Translations under genes and position numbers: made by a program | Notes under the pieces: generated by a model | The model's input: the letters and a program-made list of their open reading frames with translations, nothing else | Database searches by the model: none | What the model was told of the DNA's origin: nothing | In this document: positions 25,148 to 35,104 of the stretch, piece by piece | How positions within the stretch are numbered: position 1 is the stretch's first letter | Layout: the number at the start of each line of letters is the position of its first letter | Origin: Littorina saxatilis | Lineage: Eukaryota; Mollusca; Gastropoda; Littorinimorpha; Littorinidae | DNA: 64,000 nt | Direction: 5' to 3' | Assembly (NCBI RefSeq): GCF_037325665.1 | Contig: NW_027128515.1 | Location: 42,501-106,500, forward strand

Positions 25148-25225
25148 TCGGTTCTTGGCCGACCACGGAAGTTAAGCAACTTGGCTGTACTAGGATGGGT
25201 GACCGCTTAGGAACACCTAGAGCAG
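25148..25225 (+). ncRNA. 5S rRNA-derived sequence (pseudogene or SINE3-type head)
   Basis: The stretch matches the 3' two-thirds of animal 5S rRNA. Landmarks are 'cggttcttggccgaccac', then 'ggaagttaagcaacttgg' (box A region), 'taggatgggtgaccgct' (box C region) and 'ggaacacctagagcag'. About ten bases between the box A region and 'gtactaggatggg' are missing, and the 5' third is absent, so it is not a functional 5S gene. It could be a solitary 5S pseudogene or the remains of a 5S-headed SINE. Confidence 0.8.
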
Positions 25226-25509
25226 CGATTTCCGATACGCAATTAACCAGCCGGTTATGTACTGCGTGCAAAACATACACGGCGCCCGCATACGCGGCGC
25301 CCGCAAGAGAACCGCAGTTTTAGCGGTGCTCCTGTTAGCGCGATCACCACGGGCGGTCCCATTAACAGGTTTTACGGAACGTCGCAGTTTCTCAGCGCAC
25401 GCGGGAAGAAGATATCTTCCTCGACATGGCAGCATGGCAGCATGGCAGCATGGCTATCGTATAAGTTTAATCGGGCTGTATTTTCGGGCTCGCAGGTTCT
25501 CTGATTATC
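25226..25509. other. GC-rich stretch between the 5S-derived piece and an L2 tail
   Basis: This contains two nearby ggcgcccgca repeats and four tandem atggcagc units (25425-25454). There is no recognised gene. It could be the body of a 5S-derived SINE or more of the surrounding fossil. Confidence 0.35.
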
Positions 25510-26832
25510 AATCAATCAATATGAAGCTTATGAAGCTTATATAGCGCGTATTCCGTGGGTACAGTTCTAAGCGCTTGTCGAAGAGTTGTCAACACAGGAC
25601 TAACAAAGAAACTGACATCTACAGACGGACACGAACCCTATCACACACTAGCAAACCCTGGTAAACATACAACAAACAACTGTTTAACAACAATGTACAC
25701 ATCAATAGCAAACACCTCTCACAGAGCACAGCACAAGAATGTCTTTTGGGGCACAACACATCACGTCGAGCATGAAAGTCGCAGCCAGCTACGGGAAGAA
25801 CTGAGTCTTCAACCTACTCTTGAACGCGTCAAGAGAGGGGCTCTGGCGAAGCTCAAGCGGCAGGGAGTTCCAGACGGAGGGGCCCGCGGAGGGAAATGCA
25901 CGCTGACCAGCAGATGCGAGTTTCGAGCGAGGGATGTGGAGGCGGAGAGGGTCAGCAGCAGAACGAAGGGGACGGTCGGAGGGCTGGGTGTACAGGTCCA
26001 GGGAGGATTGAAGGTACTCGGGAGCAGAGTCGTTGAGACACTTGTAGACCAGAGTGGACAGTTTGTAGGAGATTCGGGTGTTGACAGGGAGCCAGTGCAA
26101 GGAGCGAAGTAGGGGGGTGATGTGGTCTCGCTTCGTCTTCCTCAACGTCAGCCTGGCAGCGGCGTTCTGGACTCGTTGTAGGCCATGAATGGATGAGGCG
26201 GGGAGGCCAGCCAGAAGGGAGTTGCAGTAGTCCAGACGACTGAAGATGAGGGAGACAACCAGCTTGACACAGGCGTCGTGGGTGAGGTAGCGACGGATGG
26301 AGGCGATGCGTCGTAGGTGAAAAAAGCAGGTCTTGATGATGAAGGAGATGTGTGTCTGCATGGAGAGAGTGGAGTCGAGAAAGACGCCAAGGCTCTTGAC
26401 AGCAGGGGAGAATGGAACAGTCGCGTCATCCAGCTGGAGGTCGGTCACAGTGAGGGAAGCAATCTTCTGTCGTGTTCCAACGAGAAGGGCCTCCGTCTTC
26501 TCACTGTTCAGCTTCAGCTTGTTCTCAGTCATCCAGTTCTTGATGTCAGTGAAACAACTGGAGATGGATCCAAGGAGATCGTCAACGTGCTCCGGCTTGG
26601 CGCTGTTCTGGAGCTGCGTGTCATCGGCAAAGGAGTTGTAGTTCAGGCCGTGGCGTTCGATGACCAGGGAGAGGGGTTGGGTGTACAGGGTGAAAAGGAC
26701 AGGGCCGAGGACAGATCCTTGTGGGACGCCGAAGCGGACAGGGACAGGCTGAGAAGAGAACGAATCAGTGGTGACAGTCTGAGAGCGGTTCTGGAGGTAG
26801 TTCCTAAACCAAGAGAGGGTTTAGCGAATCTC
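25510..26832 (-). mobile_element. L2-type LINE, 5'-truncated (copy L2a)
   Basis: The 3' end on the minus strand reads 'agaactgtacccacggaata', 'cgcgctatataagc', then an (ATTG)n tail (25509-25522 in plus coordinates as atcaatcaatcaat). The coding part is open from its truncated edge at about 26832 to 25789. It interrupts the DIRS-type fossil. Confidence 0.88.
25789..26832 (-). CDS. L2-type reverse transcriptase, C-terminal half (copy L2a)
   Basis: The open frame runs about 347 codons. It starts at the truncation with LSWFRNYLQNR, then FGVPQGSVLGPVLF, SFADDTQLQNS (catalytic FADD near 26630) and KNWMTENKLKLNSEKTEAL. The thumb region follows with SLGVFLDSTLSM and LDYCNSLLAGLPAS, and the end has RAFPSAGPSVWNSLP and FKSRLKTQFFP. 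These motifs and their order are diagnostic of the L2 clade. There is no start codon of its own at the truncated edge and no endonuclease. GC-rich codon use sets it apart from the AT-rich intron and suggests a young copy. Confidence 0.9.
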
Positions 26833-27408
26833 GTTCCATCTTATATGAGAGGACGCATATTGCTTACTCAAGCTCAACCCCATCAGGGCTCCACTCCCCG
26901 GAGGGTTACACTCCTGGTCGGCTGGAACTCCCTTCGTTCGATCCGAAAGGTAGACGCACAGGTTTTTGTTCGTTGTTCACACTGATACTAGCTTCACAAC
27001 TCTCGTTTTCTATTGAAGACAAGGTTCGTCTTCTTCTTTTGAACTCTCACAGCTCTCTTTTTAGAGTGATGGCTGTCTTCCTGGTTTCACTGATTGCAAG
27101 AAGTTTTCACTTCTTTCGTCCGTCAGGAGCAAGACAGAGTCAGCGAGGTTGACGCTCTTTCCGGTTGTCCGGAAGACGTAACTCACGAAGCTTATACGGT
27201 CAATTTCACTCAGGTTTAGACCAGACTTTCTGGCTTTAATCTAACCAGACCAACACCCACCGGTCACCAGAGTGCAACTGCTCAGTAGGTGTTTTAGCCA
27301 GGTCACTCAGACTTGGGTCAACGGTCCCTTCAGGGCCTTAGGCCACGCACTACCTGTCTCGCATGCAACTGCTAAATTCAACAATGTTGCTCCTTATATC
27401 CTTTAACA

Positions 27409-27625
27409 TAATAATAATAATAATAATGGTGATTTCTATAGCGCTTTCGAACACACAAAGCGCTTTACAAAAGCAATAACAACATCATTACCAGAATGAC
27501 GCAATTGGCGGAATAGAACACAATCATAAACACTTTACAACAAAAACCAAAAACCAAACATAAATGTTACAAAAATCCAGAGGCTCTTACAGGAACGAAC
27601 TCTCAGTATACACAACAATTATGAT

Positions 27626-27681
<56 letters not shown>

Positions 27682-27687
27682 CCACAC

Positions 27688-27749
<62 letters not shown>

Positions 27750-29350
27750 CATTGTTCATCCGAAAGTGCACATTCACAGGGTCGCGACAACTACATCATC
27801 ATAGAATGCTTCTCTGAAGAGGTGAGTCTTGAGATTTGCTTTGAAAGAAGGCAGAGATGGACTGAGACGTAGAGACAAAGGGAGTTTGTTCCAGATATGA
27901 TCAGCTGCGACTGAAAGACAGCGGCCACCATGATCGTCCCTCTGATACTTAGGAGCTTTGACAAATTTATTTTGGGAGGCAGAGCGGACAACCCTTTCAG
28001 GATTGTTTTTCTGCACGAGATCGGACAGGTACTGTGGAGCCGTGCCCGCGGCAATTTGATAGAAAATGCAGCAGATCTTGTATTTAATTCTTTGTTGGAC
28101 TGGAAGCTAATGTAGCTGTTTGAGTAGAGGCGTGACGCTTTGTTTCATAGGTGTTCGAAACACGAGTCTAGCGGCAGCGTTCTGGACTAGTTGCAGGGGC
28201 TTGGTGACAGATTTGGGACATTCAGCGAGCAGTGAATTACAGTAGTCTAATCTAGAGAGTATGCCGGAACAGACTAGTCTTTTGGTTGCGTCTTCGGTAA
28301 GGTACTGTCGAATGGAACCTATACGCCGGATCTCCATTCGCGCTGCTTTACATGTTTGGACTACATGCTGTTTCATGCTAAGATCTTTGTCAAAAAAGAC
28401 TCCGAGATCACGGGATGTATCCGAGAACTTGATGTCAATATTGTTCAAAGAGATGGCCTGTGGGAGTTCTGAAATAGACTTAGCATGGGTAGGGGTGGAG
28501 TATGAAAAACGCATGGCTTCAGTTTTGTCGTCATTTAGTTTGAGTTTGTTCTCTTCCATCCATGCCCCGACATCTCTCACACACTCCTGTAGCGACAGAA
28601 CCAAATCTGGGTACTTGTCATGTGATGCGGAATGATTGATCTGCTTATCATCTGCGAAGATTTCGTGTAGCACACAATGATTCTCTATGAGAGTTGTCAG
28701 CGGTGTTGTGTACATAATGAACAGCACCGGGCCTAACACAGAACCTTGAGGAACACCAAACACAAGAGAGGTTTCAGCAGATTGTTGGCCATCGATCAGA
28801 ACAAACTGTTTCCTGTCTGAGAGATAATTTTGAATCCAAGAGAGAGCCATCTCGCTAATGCCAAACTAGTGCTCTAGACGATAAAAGAGAATGTCATGGT
28901 CTATCGTATCAAAAGCCGCAGATAGATCTAAAAGCAAGAGGACGGATGTTTTGTCCTGGTCTAGAGCGGTCAGAAGATCATTCAAAATACGAAGAAGAGC
29001 CGTTTCTGTGCTGTGCCGTGGTCGATAGGCTGACTGGTGGGCACTAAGAAGGTTGTGGGATGAGAGATATGAGGCAAGCTGTCGGAGAACAAGTTTTTTG
29101 AGAATTTTCGATAGAAAAGGAAGGTTTGAGACGGGTCTATAGTTTTTCAACTCGTTGGAATTGAGAGAAGCTTTCTTCAGCAGTGGCTTTACTAAAGCGG
29201 TTTTGAATTCCGTGGGGACAACGCCAGAAGAGAGTGATTCGTTCACTATGTTAGTGATGGGAGGAGGATGTCGATGTTTTGAATAAGTAGTTTGGTTGGA
29301 ATCGGGTCAAGTTCGCACGTCTTTTTAGAATTAACTTCTAATGAAAACGT
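27409..29350 (-). mobile_element. L2-type LINE, 5'-truncated and broken (copy L2b)
   Basis: On the minus strand, RT begins at about 29345 ([14 protein letters not shown]). A shift near 29250 is followed by one frame to 27774 interrupted by two in-frame TAG codons (28866-28868, and near 28113 where tryptophan is expected). Motifs include [70 protein letters not shown] and NKLPLSLR. The 3' UTR holds a (CA)n array (27628-27744) and ends gcgctatagaaatcacc plus (ATT)n. It is inserted in the DIRS-type fossil. Confidence 0.88.
27628..27744. repeat. (CA)n microsatellite
   Basis: An interrupted CA array inside the 3' UTR of copy L2b. Confidence 0.96.
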
Positions 29351-29910
29351 GACAAGGATATTTCTCTAAATTGACCCTATCTAGGTGGTCTTTTACCATC
29401 ATTAGGCAAATCTATGAGTGGTGAGAAACAAAAAAGGGGGGGGGAACAGTCAGCCCTTCCTCCAGCACCAGCAAGAGTGCACGATTCTAGAACTTGGGCA
29501 TCGCCTCTAGCAGTCCTCAGTTCAGGAGGACTCTATGATGTTCTACGAACAGCTTTTTAGAAGGCAGGCGACGTTTCATAAATTTTGAGAAACGTCGTCG
29601 GAACTAGACAGGACATCCCCCGTTCTACGCCCGCCTTGTGACAGCAGGAGCGGGTCAAGTCCACTTCAGAGTATATCAATACTGTGATCCTCTGCACAGC
29701 TTACTGGAAATCAGAAGATGTTTTTCTGAACTTTTGCTTCAGAGACATCTCCGGCATCAGGCAGGATGGCTCACGTTTTCTCCCTGCCATGGTGGCAGCG
29801 GGACAAGTCCTTTCGAGATCTTAACAGTAGGTTCCAAGGTATACTATAGATTCCCACCGCCTTGTTAAAGCTATCTGCTTTTATGTGATTCGGAGTAAGA
29901 ATATGTAATT

Positions 29911-30268
29911 TAATCGAAAATTTCAATAATACATTTTCATTTGATTAATATACTTACCCGAATTACATAGTTAAGACCCTCCCACCGGCCCCGCTATATA
30001 GTTTCTATGTATTCTATTAAAGTCGCAATGATAAGCCACGTGCTGTCAGCTGGTGGTGGCGCTGCATGTCCCGTAGGGGAGATAACTCCCTGGGAGTAGC
30101 GCACTGACTAACGCACTGAGGCAGCTTTTTCTTTGAAGGGTTGCCTCCCTTAACTGTAGACGGGAGAGCATTTTCAGACCTATAGCATCTTCGACTGCGT
30201 CAATGCTTTTATGTGAGTCGGGTAAGTATACTAATCAAATGAAAATTTATTATTGAAATTTTCGATTA
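29911..30268. repeat. Inverted repeat pair with ~59 bp arms
   Basis: The left arm (29911-29969, taatcgaaaatttcaataat ... acttacccgaattacata) and right arm (30210-30268) are near-perfect inverted copies with few differences. The 240 bp between them are unique. This is either an independent MITE or the terminal/internal complementary repeats of the DIRS-type fossil that it directly follows. Confidence 0.8.
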
Positions 30269-30369
30269 CTCAGAGCAAACATAACCTGAGAATGGACGTA
30301 GAAACGGTCTTTTCCGTTTGCGAACGTTCGTAACGCCAAAAAGACTATAATTTGATATGTACGTATGCA

Positions 30370-30371
<2 letters not shown>

Positions 30372-30447
<76 letters not shown>

Positions 30448-30600
30448 CTTTCCATGTGAATACCACCAGGTTATACACCCAGAATTTGGTATTTTTTTTA
30501 TTAGTGCCTTTGATGACATCATATCCAGCTTTTCGCAGCAGTCAAGGTCGCACTATGTCAACCTCATTTTTCAATTCGTTTGACTTACATTTTGTTCAAC
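30372..30600 (-). mobile_element. (TG)n array with a diverged R-family remnant
   Basis: After the (TG)n array (30372-30445), 'gcctttgatgacatcatatc' and 'caacctcatttttcaattcg' echo the R landmarks 'tttgatgacgtcatatccgg' and 'cacaccctcatttttcaatc'. It is a poorly preserved copy. Confidence 0.5.
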
Positions 30601-31224
30601 CAGTATAATTATGGTTTGAACGTGGAAGTGTAAACCGTTCTGAAATAATGTGGTAATGACAGTTCTAAAACTTGTAATCAAGAACAAAAACTGTACAACA
30701 GATTCAAAAAATGATTGCATTGCATTTTTAAAATTGTTTTCTTGATGCATAGTAAAACATGTTTACCATGAACATGAGCTCAAAATTAGATTCGCGGAGA
30801 CAACATTAATGCGACTCATTTCGGTCTTCGGGTATCGCGTAAACGTTTTCATTGTTTATCTCCAGGTATCAGGTGGACACATTCACCAAATGTTTTCATA
30901 TTGCTTGATGTGACTTTTTTTCTTTTGGTCAACCAAAATGTTCCCATATCAATTTACAACTTTCGATACCACCCTATACAATTTAAATTGTCACGTTTAA
31001 TATTTTTGAAGTGTGTTTATATGTTAGTTTGTCTATTTGTTTGTTTTGTTTCAGTTTGTCAATTTGCTGAAACTTGTAGGTCAAACAATCGATGAAAGAG
31101 CCCATCTTTTTGTTTAATTTCCTTAAAATCTTACTGTCAAATGTTCTTATGTTTGACTGGACGGTTATCAACCGTTGCTTAGTCTTTTTTTCTGCCATCC
31201 CAATGCTGTTTTATTTCATACCAG
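30601..31224. other. Intron, no recognised feature
   Basis: AT-rich sequence leading to the acceptor at 31224. Nothing is recognised. Confidence 0.4.
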
Positions 31225-31405
31225 ATGAAGGACATTGCCTGGTTCATGCTAATTATGCTGACCATCATGTGCGGTTATATCGTGGCCTCCCAAGCAGTCA
31301 TGTTTCCACCGCCAAATGAACACACAGCTACACAGGATTGGTGGTTTGGTCTGCTTGGAAAAGGCTACTGGCAGATTTTTGACTTGGATTTGGATGATGT
31401 CAAGG
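31225..31405 (+). CDS. TRPM-like channel, S5 and pore-helix exon
   Basis: This exon encodes MKDIAWF, S5 (FMLIMLTIMCGYIVASQAV), the outer loop FPPPNEHTATQDWWFGL, and the pore helix and filter region GKGYWQIFDLDLDDVK. MKD at the S4-S5/S5 boundary, A-S/R-Q-A at the end of S5 and P/G-Y-W-x-I-F before the filter are typical of TRPM. In most TRPM channels the filter after IF is G-Q/E/D; here it reads F-D-L-D, an unusual acidic replacement of the glycine. The acceptor is tttcataccag at 31224 (phase 0) and the donor is AAGG|GTAAGC at 31406 (phase 1). It follows a 13.6 kb repeat-filled intron. Confidence 0.9.
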
Positions 31406-31675
31406 GTAAGCACATGACTGCTTCTCTTTCACCTTAGTATTATTGAAAATGTATAGTTTTACCTTTAAATTCCACTACAGCGCATTTCCAGCACCCATTG
31501 GTCAAACGCAAATCTAGCAGTCAGTCGTCACTTTGTAGAATTGGAAATTCACTTCTTGAAGTTTCTGAAAGCGTTGTTTTCTTGCAAACTATAGTCAGTT
31601 ATAAGGAACAAAGGACACACAACTGATTATTTTTGTATCAGAGGACCCAAAAAAGTAAACTCGTTTCTCTTTCAG

Positions 31676-31723
31676 ATTGCCAAGACGTGCCCTCTAGCTC
31701 TGTGAACAAATCTGCGACAGGAG
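31676..31723 (+). CDS. TRPM-like channel, 48-nt pore-loop exon
   Basis: This short exon has phase 1 at both ends and encodes DCQDVPSSSVNKSATG. It is bounded by ctctttcag (31675) and GAG|GTATGT (31724). It lies between the filter and S6, in the outer turret, and contributes a cysteine, several serines and an N-K-S glycosylation sequon. Because it is a multiple of three and phase-symmetric, it can be included or skipped without a frameshift. Its start (D-C-Q-D) repeats the start of the next exon (E-C-Q-D), which suggests exon duplication or alternative turret forms. Splice signals are strong, but there is no transcript evidence. Confidence 0.7.
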
Positions 31724-32126
31724 GTATGTATGACTTTCACCTCCGTTCATCCATGGTATCGCGTGGTATCTTGTCTGGAAAGCCTCGAGTAATGTAATCA
31801 TATTCATTCACGAGATACCACGCGATTGCATAGATAAATCAGAGGTAAAACATCAAAACAAAAAGAAAATTCAACAGAAACTATTTTGGGCAAGTTTTTC
31901 ATCAATATTTCGTCAGCGACAGACTGACTTCTTCGGGATGGTAATACAAAGTCAGAGGTATAACGTCTATATCCAATGACTAAATAAAAAATATTTTTGC
32001 TTTGAAGTGTTTTTACAGTTAAATCATGAGGGCAAGTTCGTCGTTATAAGACTGATCATTTATTTTGTTTGTCGTCTGCAAAAGATCTGATTCTGGAGCT
32101 TGACATGAACGGAGTGTTTGTGTTTG

Positions 32127-32129
<3 letters not shown>
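31724..32129. other. Intron with a short imperfect palindrome
   Basis: 'atcgcgtggtatcttgt' (about 31759) and its inverted copy 'acgagataccacgcgat' (about 31810) form a hairpin-like pair. Nothing else is recognised. Confidence 0.5.
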
Positions 32130-32158
<29 letters not shown>

Positions 32159-32335
32159 GAGTCTTATATCGCGCATATTCCGTGGGTACAGTTCTAGGCG
32201 CTCTGCAGTGATGCCGTGTGAGATGAAATTTTATACGGCCAGTAGATTGCAGCCATGTCGGCGCATATTTACCTTTCACGGCCTTATTCCAAGTCACACG
32301 GGTATGGTAGACAATTATTAACTGTGCCTAAGCAA
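32130..32335 (-). mobile_element. SINE 3' half with an L2a-type tail
   Basis: On the minus strand the sequence runs through a domain ending 'atctcacacggcat', shared with the SINE at 19652-20050. It continues with 'agaactgtacccacggaata', 'gcgcgatataag' and an (ATTG)n tail (as (AATC)n at 32129-32158). The tail matches the 3' end of LINE copy L2a. The tRNA-like head is not seen. Confidence 0.75.
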
Positions 32336-32927
32336 TCATCTCTTCATTGACCCGGACAAAAAGACACACTTATACCTAGGGAGACAAACCTAGCTCCCCG
32401 CTCTTGTTAAGACATTCAGTCATTACTTGACTGAATGTAAAACAGGAAGTTACCAGCCAAAGTCAAGCGTGAAATGACTCCGTCAAGGTCATGCAGACAA
32501 AGAAGTTCGGGATTCAGGCCGCCCTCGCTGTACAGAATTCGGTGGAGGATTCACAGTCTTATCTCTGTAAATAGTCATACACTTGATCTTTGAAAAGTTC
32601 TTCCCGTGAAATTTGTTCGACTCACTTTCTATGCTCTGCATGGACATTTACTTTTAATAAGAACATCTATCAGTTCAGAAAATTAATGTCATAGAAAGAT
32701 TCTCATTGTACACAATAAGCACACGGGTATGTATGTTTCTACATTTTGAGGGATGGTATATGTCCATATAAAAGCCTAGACAGATCTGAAGCAATAAACC
32801 AAAGTGTTAACTACAGGGTTAACTCATTTAAATAACAGCTCATCCTTTATTACCACTGGCACGAATGTTTCTTCGTGGTTGATTACGGACTATTTGTTTT
32901 GCAAATCGCCTTACCATGCGTGTGCCC
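32336..32927. other. Intron with a small hairpin
   Basis: A palindrome, acattcagtcattacttgac with its inverted end tgaatgt, lies at 32412-32438 and resembles the terminal palindrome of the R family. Otherwise nothing is recognised. Confidence 0.45.
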
Positions 32928-33054
32928 TTTTTGCATTTATTCAAGTTTTGACTAAATGTTTTAACATAGACGGGGAATCGAGACGAGGGTTGTGGTGTAT
33001 GTGTCTGTCTGTGGGTGTATGTGTGTGTGTGTGTGTGTGTGTGTCTGTGTCTGT

Positions 33055-33104
<50 letters not shown>

Positions 33105-33851
33105 AGCGAATCAGAGAAAACTACTGGACCGATTTTCATAAAACTTTACATGAGATTTCCTGAGTATGATATCCCCAGAAAAAAAGTTCCGTTTTTTTGT
33201 GTTTTTTTATGACGTCATATCCGGCTTTTGAGGAAAGTTGAGGCAGCACTGTCACACCCTCATTTTTCGATCAAATTGATTACAATTTTGGTTGAGCAAT
33301 CTTCCACGAAGCCCGGACTTTGGTATTGCATTTCAGCGTGGGGGACTAAAAATCAACTTATGAGTTTGCTCATTAAAGTTGTAATTAAAATCGATTTTTC
33401 GCAAACTAATTTGAATTTAATTGCATCGTATTCTTCATCACATTTTGAATCTAAAAATATTACATATGTCCTGTTTACTCTTAAAATGTTATCCAAATGA
33501 ACGAAAATAGGTTTTATATATGAGAAATCGATCCAAACATGATTTGATCTGTTTCTGTATCATTTCCTGATTCCAAAAACATAAAGATATATTATGTTGT
33601 ATTCAAAACAAGCTCAGAAAGTTAAAAAGAATACAGAAAAGTGCGCTTTCCTGCTTAGCGCTGTGTACGCTATCGCGCTATTCTGGCTGGTCAATTTCAC
33701 TTCATTTTGCACGTGAAAAGTAAGCGATTTCCTTCTTGCGGGGATTGACGAAGCTGTATTGACTTGGTGAAAAAATGCAGTGCGTTCAGTTTCATTCTGT
33801 GAGTTCGACAGCTTGACTAAATGTAGTAATTTCGCCTTGCGCGACTTGTTT
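32928..33851 (-). mobile_element. R-family dispersed repeat, copy R3
   Basis: Full-length: palindromic end at 32936-32963, (TG)n block (32998-33103), 'gacgtcatatccggcttttg', 'gcagcactgtcacaccctca', and the cgcgacttg end at 33840-33850. Same orientation as R2. Confidence 0.88.
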
Positions 33852-33989
33852 TTTTAAATTAATGTTAATACATTTACGACAGATCAAACTCTCTCAACCA
33901 CTTTTAAAACGATTTAGAATATTTGCAAATGACAATCACCTGTCTGCCTGACATTGGAAGTCGTTGTTTATATGTTTGTAAATTTGCAG

Positions 33990-34110
33990 AGTGTCAAGAC
34001 ATGACAGTGGTTACTTCCAAATACGGCTCCTACGTCGCCACTTGTATGCTGGGCATTTACGTCTTGATCACGAACGTGTTGCTGATGAACCTTCTAATTG
34101 CCAAGTTCAA
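33990..34110 (+). CDS. TRPM-like channel, S6 exon
   Basis: This exon encodes the outer-loop residues ECQDMTVVTSKYGS and S6 (VATCMLGIYVLITNVLLMN) followed by LLIAKF. The N-x-L-L-x-N-L-L-I-A-x-F sequence is the signature of the TRPM S6 and inner gate. The acceptor is aatttgcag at 33989 (phase 1) and the donor is TTCAA|GTGAGT at 34111 (phase 2). Joined to the exon at 50616, the split codon becomes asparagine, giving the expected A-x-F-N. It lies 11 bp before a region that soon becomes GC-rich and inverted. Confidence 0.92.
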
Positions 34111-34199
34111 GTGAGTTACTGTTTGCTTATTCCAACCATCATAACTTCCATCACATGAACTGTAGGCAGGGGTTTGCAGTACATATTTGTAGTTTTGAT

Positions 34200-34336
34200 G
34201 GGGTCGGCCCGCTATTGCGCGGGGCCGCTATTGCGCGGGGCCGCTATTGCGCGGGGCCGCTATTGCGCGAATCTTTAGGGTTAGGGTTAGGGTTAGATTC
34301 GCGCAATAGCCGCCCCGCGCAATAGCGGCCCAGCCC
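34200..34336. repeat. GC-rich inverted repeat with a (TTAGGG) core
   Basis: Four tandem copies of ggggccgctattgcgc (34206-34268) are followed by ttTAGGGTTAGGGTTAGGGT (34273-34296), then an inverted copy gcgcaatagccgccccgcgc and aatagcggcc. The whole can fold into a hairpin with the TTAGGG run near the loop. TTAGGG is the usual animal telomere repeat. Confidence 0.9.
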
Positions 34337-34379
34337 CGTTTTGATTGTCAGTCTACACCATACAATTTGAATTGTGTAT

Positions 34380-34575
34380 TGTGTACGTGATTGTGTTGCA
34401 TTTATTCAAAGTTTATTTGTTTTTAAATGTGTATTGTTACTGTTGTTAAGATTATTATATTTAAGATTGAGTTAAGGCGCTTACATTGTGTATTGTTGCT
34501 GTTATTAAGCCGATTATAATTATTTAAGATTGAAAGGCACTTAGAACTATTTTAGGATTTGCGCCCTATAAATAC

Positions 34576-34627
<52 letters not shown>

Positions 34628-34628
34628 A
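34380..34628 (+). mobile_element. L2-type LINE or SINE 3' end
   Basis: 'gaaaggcacttagaactatt', then 'gcgccctataaatacc' and (ATT)n matches the general form of the L2-type tails elsewhere in the window. No coding part is present. Confidence 0.55.
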
Positions 34629-34636
34629 TTATTTAG

Positions 34637-34783
34637 TTATTGAGACATCCCGGTGCGCTAAGGGATTTATAGAGCAAATCAAGAAAACTCATTATTGAAC
34701 GAAGCGCATAGCGCTGAGTTCAATAATTATTTTTTGAGATTTGCTCTGTAAATCCCTTCGCACACTGGGATTGTTTCAATAAC
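34637..34783. repeat. Foldback palindrome (P family), copy 3
   Basis: The arms are ttattgagacatcc...gctaagggatttatagagc and the inverted end ctgtaaatcccttcg...gtttcaataa. It is inserted next to the (ATT)n tail, as in the D repeat copies. Confidence 0.85.
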
Positions 34784-35104
34784 GATATTGTCAGTTAAAC
34801 CAGCTTGCAAATGATATTTGGTACATTTTGGCACTGCGGGGGGGGGGGGGGGCAGTGCTGTATTCTGCTGAGTGAAGCGGTCGCCAGAGTTACTTCTCTG
34901 TCTTGCTTCATTTCCACCACACTTGAAAATAAATACGCACTTGTGTTTTATGCTTTAACATTTAATCAGTCGAGAAACATTTGAAACTAAAATTATCAAA
35001 CAGTTCTTAAAATAAACAAGATCAGAAGCACATCGTACAAAACAAAACAAAAAGTTCGGAAAAGTTCGAAAACAATTGACGGAAGAGCCAGTCATGTCAC
35101 GTGA

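Larger units (their letters stand above)
23673..30268 (+). mobile_element. DIRS-type (tyrosine-recombinase) retroelement fossil, interrupted
   Basis: Three stretches look like parts of one old DIRS-type element: 23673-25140 (low-complexity, gag-like frame, then RT C-terminal-like sequence near 24740-24960), about 26835-27405 (unassigned), and about 29350-29880 (tyrosine-recombinase-like sequence with AYWKSEDVFLNF and DGSRFLPAM). The rest is two minus-strand L2-type LINEs inserted into it and a 5S-derived piece. The element is heavily broken (well over five breaks) and old. Inverted sequences at 29911-30268 may be its terminal or internal complementary repeats. Family assignment is moderate. 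Confidence 0.5.

Noticed and set aside
29638-29868. Plus-strand 76-residue frame
   Set aside because: It overlaps, in a different phase, the recombinase-like remnant of the DIRS-type fossil and has no resemblance of its own.
34273-34296. TTAGGG run as a chromosome end
   Set aside because: Only about three and a half units, embedded in an inverted repeat within an intron, with gene sequence on both sides.
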